From contig BMUX01000006.1 in the NCBI GenBank assembly GCA_014650415.1, positions 62,001-126,000 on the forward strand: a DNA stretch of 64,000 bases, given 5' to 3'. This DNA is from Streptomyces spiroverticillatus. GTDB taxonomy: Bacteria; Actinomycetota; Actinomycetes; Streptomycetales; Streptomycetaceae. Both the position numbers and the translations under genes were made by a program. The notes beneath the pieces are model-generated. The model was not told where the DNA came from. It was given only the letters and a program-made list of their open reading frames with translations, and made no database searches. Positions 57,258-64,000 of this stretch are shown in pieces. The first letter of the stretch is position 1. The number at the start of each line of letters is the position of its first letter.

Positions 57258-58256
57258 ATGCCCGTGCACCGTCACGCCCGCCGCGCGCTCGTCATAGCCG
57301 CCGCAGCCGCCGCCCTGCTCCCCCTCACCGCCTGCGGCAGCGACCAGCCCGGCGAGAAGAAGCCGCAGGCCAAGGCCGCCAAGGGCTTCCCGTACACCGT
57401 CGAGAACTGCGGTGTGAAGACCACCTTCACCAAGGCCCCCGAGCGCGCCCTCCCGATGAACCAGCACGCGACCGAGGTCCTCCTGGAACTCGGCCTCGCC
57501 AAGTCCATCACCGGCAGCGCCTACCTCGACGACAAGGTCCTGCCGAAGTACGAGAAGGAGTACGCGGCGATCCCGGTCGTCGCCAAGGAGTACCCCTCCA
57601 AGGAGAAGCTCCTCGCCGCCAACCCCGACTTCGTCTACGGCGGTTACGCCTCCGCCTTCGACCCCAAGCAGGGCCGCAGCCGCGAGGACCTCAAGAAGTC
57701 CGGCATCGAGTCCCGCCTGAACATCGAGTACTGCACCGAGGGCTCCAGCGCCATCGACGACATCTACCGCGAGGTCTCCGAGACCGGCCGCACCTTCGGC
57801 GTCGGCGAGCGCGCCGACAAGTGGGTCGCCGACGCCAAGAAGATCATCGGGGACACCGAGAAGCAGCTGAAGAGCGTGCAGCCGGTCAGCGTCTTCGCGT
57901 ACGACAGCGGCGACAAGACCGCCTCCACCACCGGCGGCAAGGGCATCGCCAACGAGATGATCACCCGGGCCGGCGGCAAGAACGTCATGGCGGACATCCC
58001 CAAGTCCTTCACGGACGCCTCCTGGGAGCAGGTCGTCACCCGCAAGCCCGACGTCATCATGATCATCGATTATGGGTCGACGACCGTCGAGCAGAAGAAG
58101 AAGCGGCTGCTGGACGACCCCGCGCTGAAGGACGTGCCCGCGATCAAGAACAAGAAGTTCGCGGTCATGCCCCTGTCCGAACTGGTCGTCGGCGTCCGCG
58201 CCCCCGCCGCCATCGAACGGCTCGCCCTCCAGCTCCACCCCGAGCTGAAGAAGTAG
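57258..58256 (+). CDS. btuF: Vitamin B12 ABC transporter substrate-binding lipoprotein
   Basis: The 332-residue lipoprotein has the signal RRALVIAAAAAALLPLTACG with lipobox LTAC. A type III periplasmic-binding fold of the Fe/B12 class follows (PERALPMNQHATEVLLELGL, ANPDFVYGGYASAFDPKQGR, RKPDVIMIIDYGS). The fold is shared with siderophore binding proteins; the cobalamin riboswitch directly upstream makes cobalamin or a corrinoid the likely ligand. The ATG at 57258 has GGAGGAGG upstream. It heads a three-gene operon with permease and ATPase. Confidence 0.88.
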   Translation: MPVHRHARRALVIAAAAAALLPLTACGSDQPGEKKPQAKAAKGFPYTVENCGVKTTFTKAPERALPMNQHATEVLLELGLAKSITGSAYLDDKVLPKYEKEYAAIPVVAKEYPSKEKLLAANPDFVYGGYASAFDPKQGRSREDLKKSGIESRLNIEYCTEGSSAIDDIYREVSETGRTFGVGERADKWVADAKKIIGDTEKQLKSVQPVSVFAYDSGDKTASTTGGKGIANEMITRAGGKNVMADIPKSFTDASWEQVVTRKPDVIMIIDYGSTTVEQKKKRLLDDPALKDVPAIKNKKFAVMPLSELVVGVRAPAAIERLALQLHPELKK

Positions 58257-58263
58257 TCCAGCC

Positions 58264-59310
58264 GTGAGCTGCAAGACCCCGCCCGCCCGCGGGCCGCTGC
58301 GCTACACCCTCGTCCTCACGGTCCTCGCCGCCGCCCTCGCGGCGGCGATGATCGCGGGGCTGGCCCTCGGGCAGGTCCGCATCCCCGCCGGGCAGGTCGT
58401 CGAGATCGTCACCGGCCAGGCCGATCCGAGTCCCTTCCGCACGATCGTGCTCGACGTGCGCATGCCGCGCGTCCTGCTCGGCGCGATCGTCGGGGCCGGG
58501 CTCGCCGTGGTCGGTACGGTCCTCCAGGCGCTCGTACGCAATCCACTCGCCGACCCGTACCTGCTCGGAATCTCCTCCGGGGCGTCGGCGGGCGTCGTGC
58601 TGGTCATCGTCTTCGGGATCGGCAGCGGGCTGGGGCTCGCGACCACCGTGACCATGCCCGCCGGGGCCTTCGCAGGGTCGCTCCTGGCGCTCGTCCTCGT
58701 GTACACGCTGGCCCGCCGGGGCGGGCAGATGACCGGCACCCGGCTGGTGCTGGCGGGCGTGGCCGTCGCGTACATCCTGTCCGCGCTGACCAGCCTGGTC
58801 ATGGTCACCTCCGCCAAGCGGGAGCACTTCCAGGAGGCCATGTACTGGACGCTCGGCGGACTCGGCAGCGCCCGGTGGGACATGCTGCTGCTGCCCGCCG
58901 TCGTGCTCGCCGCCGGAACCTGCCTGCTCGTCGCCCTCGCCAGGCCGCTCGACCTGATGCTGGTGGGGGAGGAGGGGGCCACCGTCCTCGGCCTCGACAC
59001 CTCGCGCTTCCGGGCGGGGGTTTTCGTACTGACCTCGCTGGTCACCGGGGTGCTGGTGTCCGTGTCCGGGGCGATCGGCTTCATCGGGCTGCTGGTTCCG
59101 CACGCCGCCCGCATGCTGGTCGGGGCCTCGCACCGCACCCTGCTGCCGGTCGTCGCGCTCGCCGGGGCCGCCTTCCTGGTCCTCGCCGACCTCGGCGCCC
59201 GTGTCATCGCCGAGCCGCAGGACATCCCGGTCGGCATCCTCACCGCCCTGATCGGCGGCCCGTTCTTCCTGTGGCTGCTGCGCCGCAGGCCCGAGGGCAC
59301 CCCCGCGTGA
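58264..59310 (+). CDS. btuC: Vitamin B12 ABC transporter permease (BtuC/FecCD family)
   Basis: The 348-residue protein has about ten helices. FecCD hallmarks are DVRMPRVLLGAIVGAGLAVV, GTVLQALVRNPLADPYLLGI and SSGASAGVVL, then SGAIGFIGLLVPHAARMLVG, where the last segment is the coupling region. The GTG start lies 7 bp after btuF. It is the dimeric channel of the importer. Confidence 0.92.
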   Translation: MSCKTPPARGPLRYTLVLTVLAAALAAAMIAGLALGQVRIPAGQVVEIVTGQADPSPFRTIVLDVRMPRVLLGAIVGAGLAVVGTVLQALVRNPLADPYLLGISSGASAGVVLVIVFGIGSGLGLATTVTMPAGAFAGSLLALVLVYTLARRGGQMTGTRLVLAGVAVAYILSALTSLVMVTSAKREHFQEAMYWTLGGLGSARWDMLLLPAVVLAAGTCLLVALARPLDLMLVGEEGATVLGLDTSRFRAGVFVLTSLVTGVLVSVSGAIGFIGLLVPHAARMLVGASHRTLLPVVALAGAAFLVLADLGARVIAEPQDIPVGILTALIGGPFFLWLLRRRPEGTPA

Positions 59311-59329
59311 CCCCCGAAGGAGCCCCCGC

Positions 59330-60103
59330 ATGAGCCACCTGCGTACCGAAGGACTCTCGTACGGCATCGACGGCCGCCACCTCGTCGACTCCGTCGACAT
59401 CGAGGCCCGGCCCGGCGAGACCGTCGGCCTCGTCGGGCCCAACGGGAGTGGGAAGACCACCCTCCTGCGGTGTGTGTACGGCACCCTCGCGCCCACCCAC
59501 GGCCGCGCCCTCCTCGACGGCGAGGACCTGCACGCCATGGGCGCCAAGAAGCGCGCCCAAAGGCTCGCGACCGTCCCGCAGGACGGGCAGGCGGTGTTCG
59601 AGCTGACCGTCCGCGAGGTCGTCGCCATGGGCCGCTCCCCGCACAAGAAGTTCTGGGAGGCCGACACCGCCGCCGATCAGATGCATGTGCGCGAGGCCCT
59701 GGACCGGGTCGGGATCGGTGCGCTCGCCGACCGCGCCTTCCCCTCCCTCTCCGGCGGCGAGCGTCAACGCGCCCTCGTGGCAAGGGCGTTGGTGCAGGAG
59801 CCCGCCCTCGTCGTCCTCGACGAGCCGACCAACCACCTAGACATCCGCTACCAGCTCGAAGTGCTCAGCCTCGTACGCGACTTGGGGACCACCAACCTCC
59901 TCGCCCTGCACGACCTCAACCTCGCCGCCTACTACTGCGACCGCCTCTACGTCCTCGACACCGGCCGCATCGTCGCCGACGGCACCCCCGAAGAGGTCCT
60001 CACCCCCGACCTCCTCAAGCGGGTGTACGGGGTGAATGCCGAGGTCAGCGTGCATCCGACGACCGGTGCGCCCACCGTGGTCTACCTGCCGCCGTCCCCC
60101 TGA
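59330..60103 (+). CDS. btuD: Vitamin B12 ABC transporter ATPase
   Basis: The 257-residue ATPase has Walker A VGPNGSGKTTLLR, the signature LSGGERQRALVARALVQEPA and Walker B LVVLDEPTNHLD, with His in LLALHDLNLAAYYCDRLYVL. It drives the FecCD-type permease. AAGGAG lies upstream of the ATG. It is the last gene of the riboswitch-controlled operon; no terminator is obvious before the cysO leader region. Confidence 0.92.
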   Translation: MSHLRTEGLSYGIDGRHLVDSVDIEARPGETVGLVGPNGSGKTTLLRCVYGTLAPTHGRALLDGEDLHAMGAKKRAQRLATVPQDGQAVFELTVREVVAMGRSPHKKFWEADTAADQMHVREALDRVGIGALADRAFPSLSGGERQRALVARALVQEPALVVLDEPTNHLDIRYQLEVLSLVRDLGTTNLLALHDLNLAAYYCDRLYVLDTGRIVADGTPEEVLTPDLLKRVYGVNAEVSVHPTTGAPTVVYLPPSP

Positions 60104-60162
60104 AGTCCACCTGACGGACGGGATCGTCTCGACAGCCGAGATCGCATGCCGGGATTCGGGCC

Positions 60163-60189
60163 GGGAATCTATACGATGACCGCATGGTT
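60163..60189 (+). promoter_or_regulatory. Sigma-R type promoter overlapping the cysO-cysM leader
   Basis: GGGAAT (60163-60168), exactly 18 nt, GTT (60187-60189) is a perfect sigma-R consensus. A start near 60197 would lie inside the leader peptide gene. A separate -10 TACGAT (60173-60178), 6 nt before the leader ATG, suggests a housekeeping leaderless start at 60184. Confidence 0.6.
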
Positions 60190-60294
60190 GCCCACGACGT
60201 GACAGCGAAGACGACGCCGAGCACAGTGCTGCTCGTAGCGCGCCTGCACGTCGACCTGTGCAGGCTCGACAGCGCCATCTGTACCGCCGCCTGA
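60184..60294 (+). CDS. Leader peptide upstream of cysO-cysM
   Basis: The 36-codon frame MVAHDVTAKTTPSTVLLVAR followed by LHVDLCRLDSAICTAA matches the Streptomyces putative leader peptide type that precedes sulfur and cysteine genes, marked by R-L-H-(V/I)-D-L-C-R and a second Cys near the end. It carries two Cys codons, TGC and TGT. A TACGAT -10 lies 6 nt before the ATG, so it should be translated from a leaderless mRNA. It probably senses charged tRNA-Cys and controls the downstream genes by attenuation or translation coupling. It is too short for routine gene calling. Confidence 0.75.
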   Translation: MVAHDVTAKTTPSTVLLVARLHVDLCRLDSAICTAA

Positions 60295-60323
60295 CCCGCA
60301 CCGACGCCACACCCGAGACGTGA

Positions 60324-60339
60324 CCCCCCTGCGCGGGGG
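60324..60339 (+). promoter_or_regulatory. Possible attenuator hairpin after the leader peptide
   Basis: CCCCC (60325-60329) and GGGGG (60335-60339) flank TGCGC, 30 nt after the leader stop. It could be part of a terminator or antiterminator; there is no T-tract, so the mechanism may be Rho-dependent or translational. Confidence 0.4.
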
Positions 60340-60404
60340 ACGAAATGCCGCGCGCCCCGCACACGTACCCCTGTACGCACGCACTCCCGACAGGAGCCCA
60401 CGCC

Positions 60405-60689
60405 ATGGCCATCGAGGTCCGCATCCCCACCATCCTCCGCACCCACACCGACGGCGCGAAGGCCGTCGAGGGCAACGGGGCCACCCTCGCCGACCTCTTC
60501 GCCGACCTGGAGACCCGCCACACCGGCATCCAGGAGCGCATCGTCGAGAAGGACAAGGGCGAGCTGCGCCGCTTCGTCAACGTCTACCTCAACGACGAGG
60601 ACGTCCGCTTCCTCGACGGCATCGCCACCAAGCTGGCCGACGGCGACAGCGTGACGATCCTGCCCGCCGTCGCGGGCGGCTCGCGCTGA
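60405..60689 (+). CDS. cysO: CysO-type sulfur-carrier protein (MoaD/ThiS fold)
   Basis: The 94-residue protein has the ubiquitin-like carrier fold (AIEVRIPTILRTHTDGAKAV, LRRFVNVYLNDEDVRFLDG, GDSVTILPAVAGGSR). It carries sulfide as a C-terminal thiocarboxylate for CysM. The Gly-Gly is followed by Ser-Arg, so the thiocarboxylate would need prior removal of two residues. CAGGAG lies before the ATG. cysM begins one base after the stop. Confidence 0.93.
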   Translation: MAIEVRIPTILRTHTDGAKAVEGNGATLADLFADLETRHTGIQERIVEKDKGELRRFVNVYLNDEDVRFLDGIATKLADGDSVTILPAVAGGSR

Positions 60690-60690
60690 C

Positions 60691-61641
60691 ATGCGGTACG
60701 ACTCCCCGCTCGCCGCGGTCGGCAACACCCCGCTGGTACGCCTGCCGCGCCTCTCGCCCTCCGACGACGTCCGCATCTGGGCCAAGCTGGAGGACCGCAA
60801 CCCGACCGGCTCGATCAAGGACCGCCCGGCGCTCCACATGGTCGAACAGGCCGAGAAGGACGGCCGGTTGACACCCGGCTGCACCATCCTGGAGCCCACC
60901 AGCGGCAACACCGGCATCTCCCTGGCGATGGCCGCCAAGCTCAAGGGCTACCGCATCGTCTGCGTGATGCCCGAGAACACCTCGCAGGAGCGCCGCGACC
61001 TGCTCGCCATGTGGGGCGCGGAGATCATCTCCTCCCCGGCGGCCGGCGGCTCCAACACGGCCGTCCGCGTCGCCAAGGAGCTCAGCTCCGAGCACCCGGA
61101 CTGGGTGATGCTCTACCAGTACGGCAACGCCGACAACGCGGGCGCCCACTACGCGACGACCGGCCCGGAGATCCTCACCGACCTCCCCTCGATCACCCAC
61201 TTCGTCGCAGGTCTCGGCACCACCGGCACCCTCATGGGCGTCGGCCGCTACCTCCGCGAGCACAAGCCCGACGTGAAGATCGTCGCCGCCGAGCCGCGCT
61301 ACGACGACCTCGTCTACGGCCTGCGCAACCTCGACGAGGGCTTCGTCCCCGAGCTGTACGACGCCTCCGTCCTCACCACCCGCTTCTCCGTGGGCTCCGC
61401 CGACGCGGTCACCCGCACCCGCGAGCTCCTCCAGCAGGAGGGCATCTTCGCGGGCGTCTCCACGGGCGCGGCCCTGCACGCCGCGATCGGCGTCGGTAAG
61501 AAGGCGCTCAAGGCAGGGGAGTCCGCCGACATCGCCTTCGTCGTCGCCGACGGCGGCTGGAAGTACCTCTCCACGGGCGTCTACACGGCCCCCACCACCG
61601 AGGCCGCCATCGAGACCCTGCACGGCCAGCTCTGGGCGTGA
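60691..61641 (+). CDS. cysM: PLP-dependent cysteine synthase using CysO (CysM)
   Basis: The 316-residue enzyme uses PLP bound to the Lys in NPTGSIKDRPA (about Lys43). Other features are the substrate loop EPTSGNTGISLAMAAKLKGY, the PLP phosphate loop GTTGTLMGVGRYL and the C-terminal VADGGWKYLSTGVY. In mycobacteria this type condenses O-phosphoserine with CysO thiocarboxylate. The C-terminal extension of about 10 residues after the last helix fits the CysO-dependent type. It is co-transcribed with cysO. Confidence 0.94.
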   Translation: MRYDSPLAAVGNTPLVRLPRLSPSDDVRIWAKLEDRNPTGSIKDRPALHMVEQAEKDGRLTPGCTILEPTSGNTGISLAMAAKLKGYRIVCVMPENTSQERRDLLAMWGAEIISSPAAGGSNTAVRVAKELSSEHPDWVMLYQYGNADNAGAHYATTGPEILTDLPSITHFVAGLGTTGTLMGVGRYLREHKPDVKIVAAEPRYDDLVYGLRNLDEGFVPELYDASVLTTRFSVGSADAVTRTRELLQQEGIFAGVSTGAALHAAIGVGKKALKAGESADIAFVVADGGWKYLSTGVYTAPTTEAAIETLHGQLWA

Positions 61642-61659
61642 CGGTCCGCTGCGGTACAC

Positions 61660-61698
61660 GAAGGGGCCCGCGCCATCGGGAATGGCGCGGGCCCCTTC
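61660..61698. terminator. Strong stem-loop after cysM
   Basis: A perfect 17-bp stem (61660-61676 with 61682-61698) has loop CGGGA. It also serves the convergent acyltransferase gene. Confidence 0.92.
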
Positions 61699-61716
61699 TC
61701 GTACCGTACGAACGAA

Positions 61717-62937
61717 CTAGGCGACCGGCACCTTCGTGCCGCCCTGCGCCGAAACCGGGGCGGGCCTGCCCACCTTGCGGCGCAGACGCTGCGGCATCTT
61801 CCGGTTCAGCCACGTCGCGGCGGGCTCCTCCACGTACCGGAACAGCGCCCACGACAGCGCGACCACCACGACCGCGCACCCGGCCATGTCGAGCAGCACG
61901 CTGTTGTCGTCCCCGGCCCGGCCCCAGGCGTACGTCGCCAGGCGCGAGATCGAGTGGTGGATCAGGTAGAAGCCGTACGACCAGGCGCCCAGCAGGATCA
62001 GCGAGGGCTTGTTCAGCACCCCGCGGTGGCCGTTGATCTCCCGCTGCACGAACGCCAGGATGATCAGCAGCGACAGCACCGCCATGATCGGCCGGATCGT
62101 GTAGTCGAGCTGCGCGACGACCGGCTCGGGCAGGCTCGCCCGGCCCGTGTAGTACCCCCACACGTACAGCGCGAGCAGCACGACGGGGACGAACGGGCGC
62201 AGCGGCAGCCGCCAGCCGCGCCGCACCGCCAGTGCGACCGTCATGCCGAGCAGGAACTGCGGCAGGTAGACGATGGGGTTCCGCATGATCCAGCCCTCGA
62301 AGGAGGGCTCGAAGGTGGCCGCCGCCCACCAGTTCACCGCCCACATCCCGACCAGACCGGCCACCGTCGCGAGCGCCAGCGTGCGGGTGCGGAAACGCAC
62401 CGCGATGCGTGCGGCCAGCGGGAACAGGGCGTAGAAGAGCAGCTCGACGCTGAGCGTCCAGGTCACCTCGTTGCCCGGCAGAGTGGGCGTCACGCCCGGG
62501 AACCACGTCTGCACCAGGAACAGCGAGGCGACCAGGCTCGGCCAGTCGATGTGCTCGTGCGCCGCGATGTAGTACGCGTAGAAGCCGAGGATCGCGGCCA
62601 CCAGCGAGGCCGGCCAGATCCGCGCCATGCGCCGCCAGTAGAAGGCCACCGGGTGTTCCTGCGGTTTGAACACCCACGTCAGCAGGAACCCGGAGAGCAC
62701 GAAGAAGAAAGTGACCCCGTGCCCGCCGATCATCGAGTACGGGAAGATCGCGGGCGCCGTGCCGTAGCCGGTCTTGTTGCCGAGCCCCGTGAAGTGGTGC
62801 GCGAACACGGCGAACGCGGCGAAGAATCTCAGGCTGGTGAGCGAGTCGAGCCGGTTCGGCAGCGCCGCCGGGGCGGCGGAGGAACGGAACGGGGCGGGGA
62901 CGAGGCCGGGGCGTGGAGCGGTGAGCGTCGCAGTCAC
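61717..62937 (-). CDS. Membrane acyltransferase (acyltransferase 3 family)
   Basis: The 406-residue protein has about ten helices with family motifs LTSLRFFAAFAVFAHHFTGL (conserved Arg and His pair), FFFVLSGFLLTWV and the Arg-rich loop FYWRRMARIWPASLVAAILG. It transfers an acyl group to a sugar, lipid or polymer at the membrane; the substrate is unknown. I chose the GTG at 62937 (VTATLTAPRP) with GAGAAG upstream; an ATG at 63057 would add 40 residues of odd composition. It ends at the terminator shared with cysM. Confidence 0.85.
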   Translation of the reverse strand: MTATLTAPRPGLVPAPFRSSAAPAALPNRLDSLTSLRFFAAFAVFAHHFTGLGNKTGYGTAPAIFPYSMIGGHGVTFFFVLSGFLLTWVFKPQEHPVAFYWRRMARIWPASLVAAILGFYAYYIAAHEHIDWPSLVASLFLVQTWFPGVTPTLPGNEVTWTLSVELLFYALFPLAARIAVRFRTRTLALATVAGLVGMWAVNWWAAATFEPSFEGWIMRNPIVYLPQFLLGMTVALAVRRGWRLPLRPFVPVVLLALYVWGYYTGRASLPEPVVAQLDYTIRPIMAVLSLLIILAFVQREINGHRGVLNKPSLILLGAWSYGFYLIHHSISRLATYAWGRAGDDNSVLLDMAGCAVVVVALSWALFRYVEEPAATWLNRKMPQRLRRKVGRPAPVSAQGGTKVPVA

Positions 62938-63120
62938 AGGCTTCTCAAGGCATCGGGGACGGGGGAACGCCGTGCGGAGCGGCAGGGTCGAGCATGTCGT
63001 GGGGACGGGCCGGGACCGGTCGATCCTGTCCGTCTGTCCAGGTGGGGCACCTGTCATGACGTCTGCCGCATGTGCACAACGCCACCGTTTGGGACGAGGC
63101 TACCGGGACATACGGGGTGT

Positions 63121-63136
63121 TCACTCACGCGAGTGA
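63121..63136. promoter_or_regulatory. Inverted repeat TCACTC-ACGC-GAGTGA
   Basis: A perfect 6-bp inverted repeat lies in the 289-bp gap between the PemK/MazF-like gene and the acyltransferase gene, both on the minus strand. It may be an operator or part of the terminator of the former. No gene is seen in the gap. Confidence 0.35.
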
Positions 63137-63226
63137 GATACGGGGAACGTACATCCGGTTCGATCTTGGGGCAGGGGTGTGCCGGGGGAGCGGGGAGCCG
63201 ATGCCGCTCGTGCGCAAACCTTGTGC

Positions 63227-63718
63227 TCAGTTGGTGAGGTGCCTGACCTGGTCCCACACGGTGGGGTCCGCGACGCCGACCCGGCGGCGGAAGTCCCACA
63301 GCGCCACGTCCCGCAGCTCGTCCGTCTCCAGGAAACTCGGCCGCCCCTGGGCGTCGCCCACCGAACCCGGCGGCAGCGGGATCACACCCTGCCGGTCGTG
63401 GTGCCACTTGCTGGTGATCTTCGCGACGAGGGCGTCCTCGGCCCGCACGCTCAGCACCAGGCACGGCCGGTCCTTCGACCCCGGTCCGTCCTCGTACGGA
63501 ACCTCCGCCCACCAGATCTCGCCGGGCTGCGGCAGCCGCTTGGGCAGCTTGCCGGGCCTGCGCCGCGGGCCGGTCGGCCGCCCCGGCGGCCGGGTGCGCC
63601 CACCGGGACGCTGCTGTCCCCTGCGGGCCTTGCGCCCCCGCCCCCACCCGTCGGTCAGCGCCGCTATGAGTGCGACCACGACCACGCCGAGCAGCGCCAG
63701 CCACCACGAGGTATCCAT
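63227..63718 (-). CDS. Membrane-anchored PemK/MazF-like protein
   Basis: The 163-residue protein begins MDTSWWLALLGVVVVALIAA, a single helix, then a basic linker (GRGRKARRGQQRPGGRTRPP). A PemK/MazF fold follows: QPGEIWWAEVPYEDGPGSKD-RPCLVLSV with the conserved Arg-Pro, and LVAKITSKWHHD. In MazF toxins this fold cleaves RNA. No antitoxin gene is adjacent, and the membrane anchor is unusual. It may be a domesticated regulator rather than a toxin. The ATG at 63718 is preceded by a weak site. Confidence 0.8.
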   Translation of the reverse strand: MDTSWWLALLGVVVVALIAALTDGWGRGRKARRGQQRPGGRTRPPGRPTGPRRRPGKLPKRLPQPGEIWWAEVPYEDGPGSKDRPCLVLSVRAEDALVAKITSKWHHDRQGVIPLPPGSVGDAQGRPSFLETDELRDVALWDFRRRVGVADPTVWDQVRHLTN

Positions 63719-63770
63719 GCGCCCGACGGTACCGGGCCCCTCCGCCCTCGTCGCGTCGGACGGCACGAGC

Positions 63771-63870
63771 GCCCCGTAGGGGCGCGGGGAACTGCGCGAC
63801 CAGCCACGACGCTCCCGCACGGAGCCGCGCACTTGCCCCGCGGGTTGAGGTGAAGGGGCGGGGCTGGGGA
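63771..63870. repeat. Second copy of the Streptomyces intergenic dispersed repeat (half form)
   Basis: The segment GCCCCGTAGGGGCGCGGGGA to GGTGAAGGGGCGGGGCTGGG matches the right half of the element at 56790-56960, with the same order of blocks: GGGGCGCGGGGAACTGCGCG, ACCAGCCAC, CCCGCACGG, GCGGGTT. The window end 63871-64000 shows no gene that I can support. Confidence 0.8.
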
Positions 63871-64000
63871 CCCCCTTGCCCCAGCGGGCAGACCCAAGCC
63901 TCCCGGCACGGGCAAGGACCCCGGCCCCCGACCCGAGCCGCCCCCGGCCCAGGAGCACGAGGCCGAGCCCCGCAAACCTCGCCCCCCCCGCGGCCCGAGC

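Noticed and set aside
1..64000. Biosynthetic gene cluster, prophage or transposon
   Set aside because: No synthase, capsid, integrase or transposase motifs were found; content is core chromosome.

Overview
The window reads as Streptomyces chromosome. It is very GC-rich with strong third-position G/C bias. The gene content is typical of the genus: an SsgA-like sporulation protein, an HU protein, ECF sigma/anti-sigma pairs, CGNR and DUF3039 proteins, GTG/TTG starts and 4-nt GTGA/ATGA overlaps. The order sigU - rsuA - helicase - malic enzyme - hup - murA - yqgE - DUF3039 - sugar ABC/hexosaminidase, then hppD - ssgG - RDD genes - M6 protease - pncA/pncB - clpS - mec - cysO - cysM, matches from memory the conserved core region around SCO2954-SCO2910 of S. 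coelicolor. No prophage, transposase, CRISPR array or biosynthetic cluster is visible.

Layout. 0-5 kb: CGNR regulator, sigU/rsuA, a HelD-like RNA polymerase-remodelling ATPase, then a structured non-coding RNA of about 150 nt between a sequence matching the sigma-R promoter and a strong intrinsic terminator. 5-18 kb: malic enzyme, hup, a HAD phosphatase, a large membrane protein, murA, yqgE, DUF3039 and an ABC sugar importer with a GH20 hexosaminidase. 18-26 kb: a three-subunit molybdenum hydroxylase (with an unusually long Fe-S subunit N-terminus and a Mo subunit lacking the family catalytic Glu), a small kinase, a Tat lipoprotein lactonase and tRNA-Cys. 26-35 kb: MFS transporter, SF2 helicase, IclR regulator, exported Lon-type S16 protease, and an ArsR - small protein - MFS operon. 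35-45 kb: osmoprotectant ABC operon, Lrp regulator, hppD, TPR protein, FAD-linked oxidase, VOC protein and ssgG. 45-54 kb: two RDD membrane proteins, an M6 metalloprotease, and the NAD salvage genes pncA/pncB. 53-64 kb: clpS and DUF2017, an amino-acid permease, mec, a cobalamin-riboswitch-controlled B12 importer, a leader peptide, cysO-cysM, an acyltransferase and a membrane-anchored PemK/MazF-like protein.

The most interesting unit is at 56.3-61.7 kb. The protein-thiocarboxylate cysteine pathway (Mec peptidase, CysO carrier, CysM synthase) is split by a vitamin B12 import operon. cysO-cysM is preceded by a 36-codon Cys-containing leader peptide. A perfect GGGAAT-N18-GTT sigma-R element overlaps that leader, so that thiol stress could start transcription inside the leader and bypass translation-coupled attenuation. 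A second perfect sigma-R element drives the predicted RNA at 4.64-4.80 kb. Other regulatory highlights are four TTGCAA boxes spaced exactly 14 bp apart over the ArsR promoter, and a recurring leaderless-promoter layout (TANNNT, 6 nt, start codon).

All assignments rest on reading the sequence and remembered family features; no searches were run.
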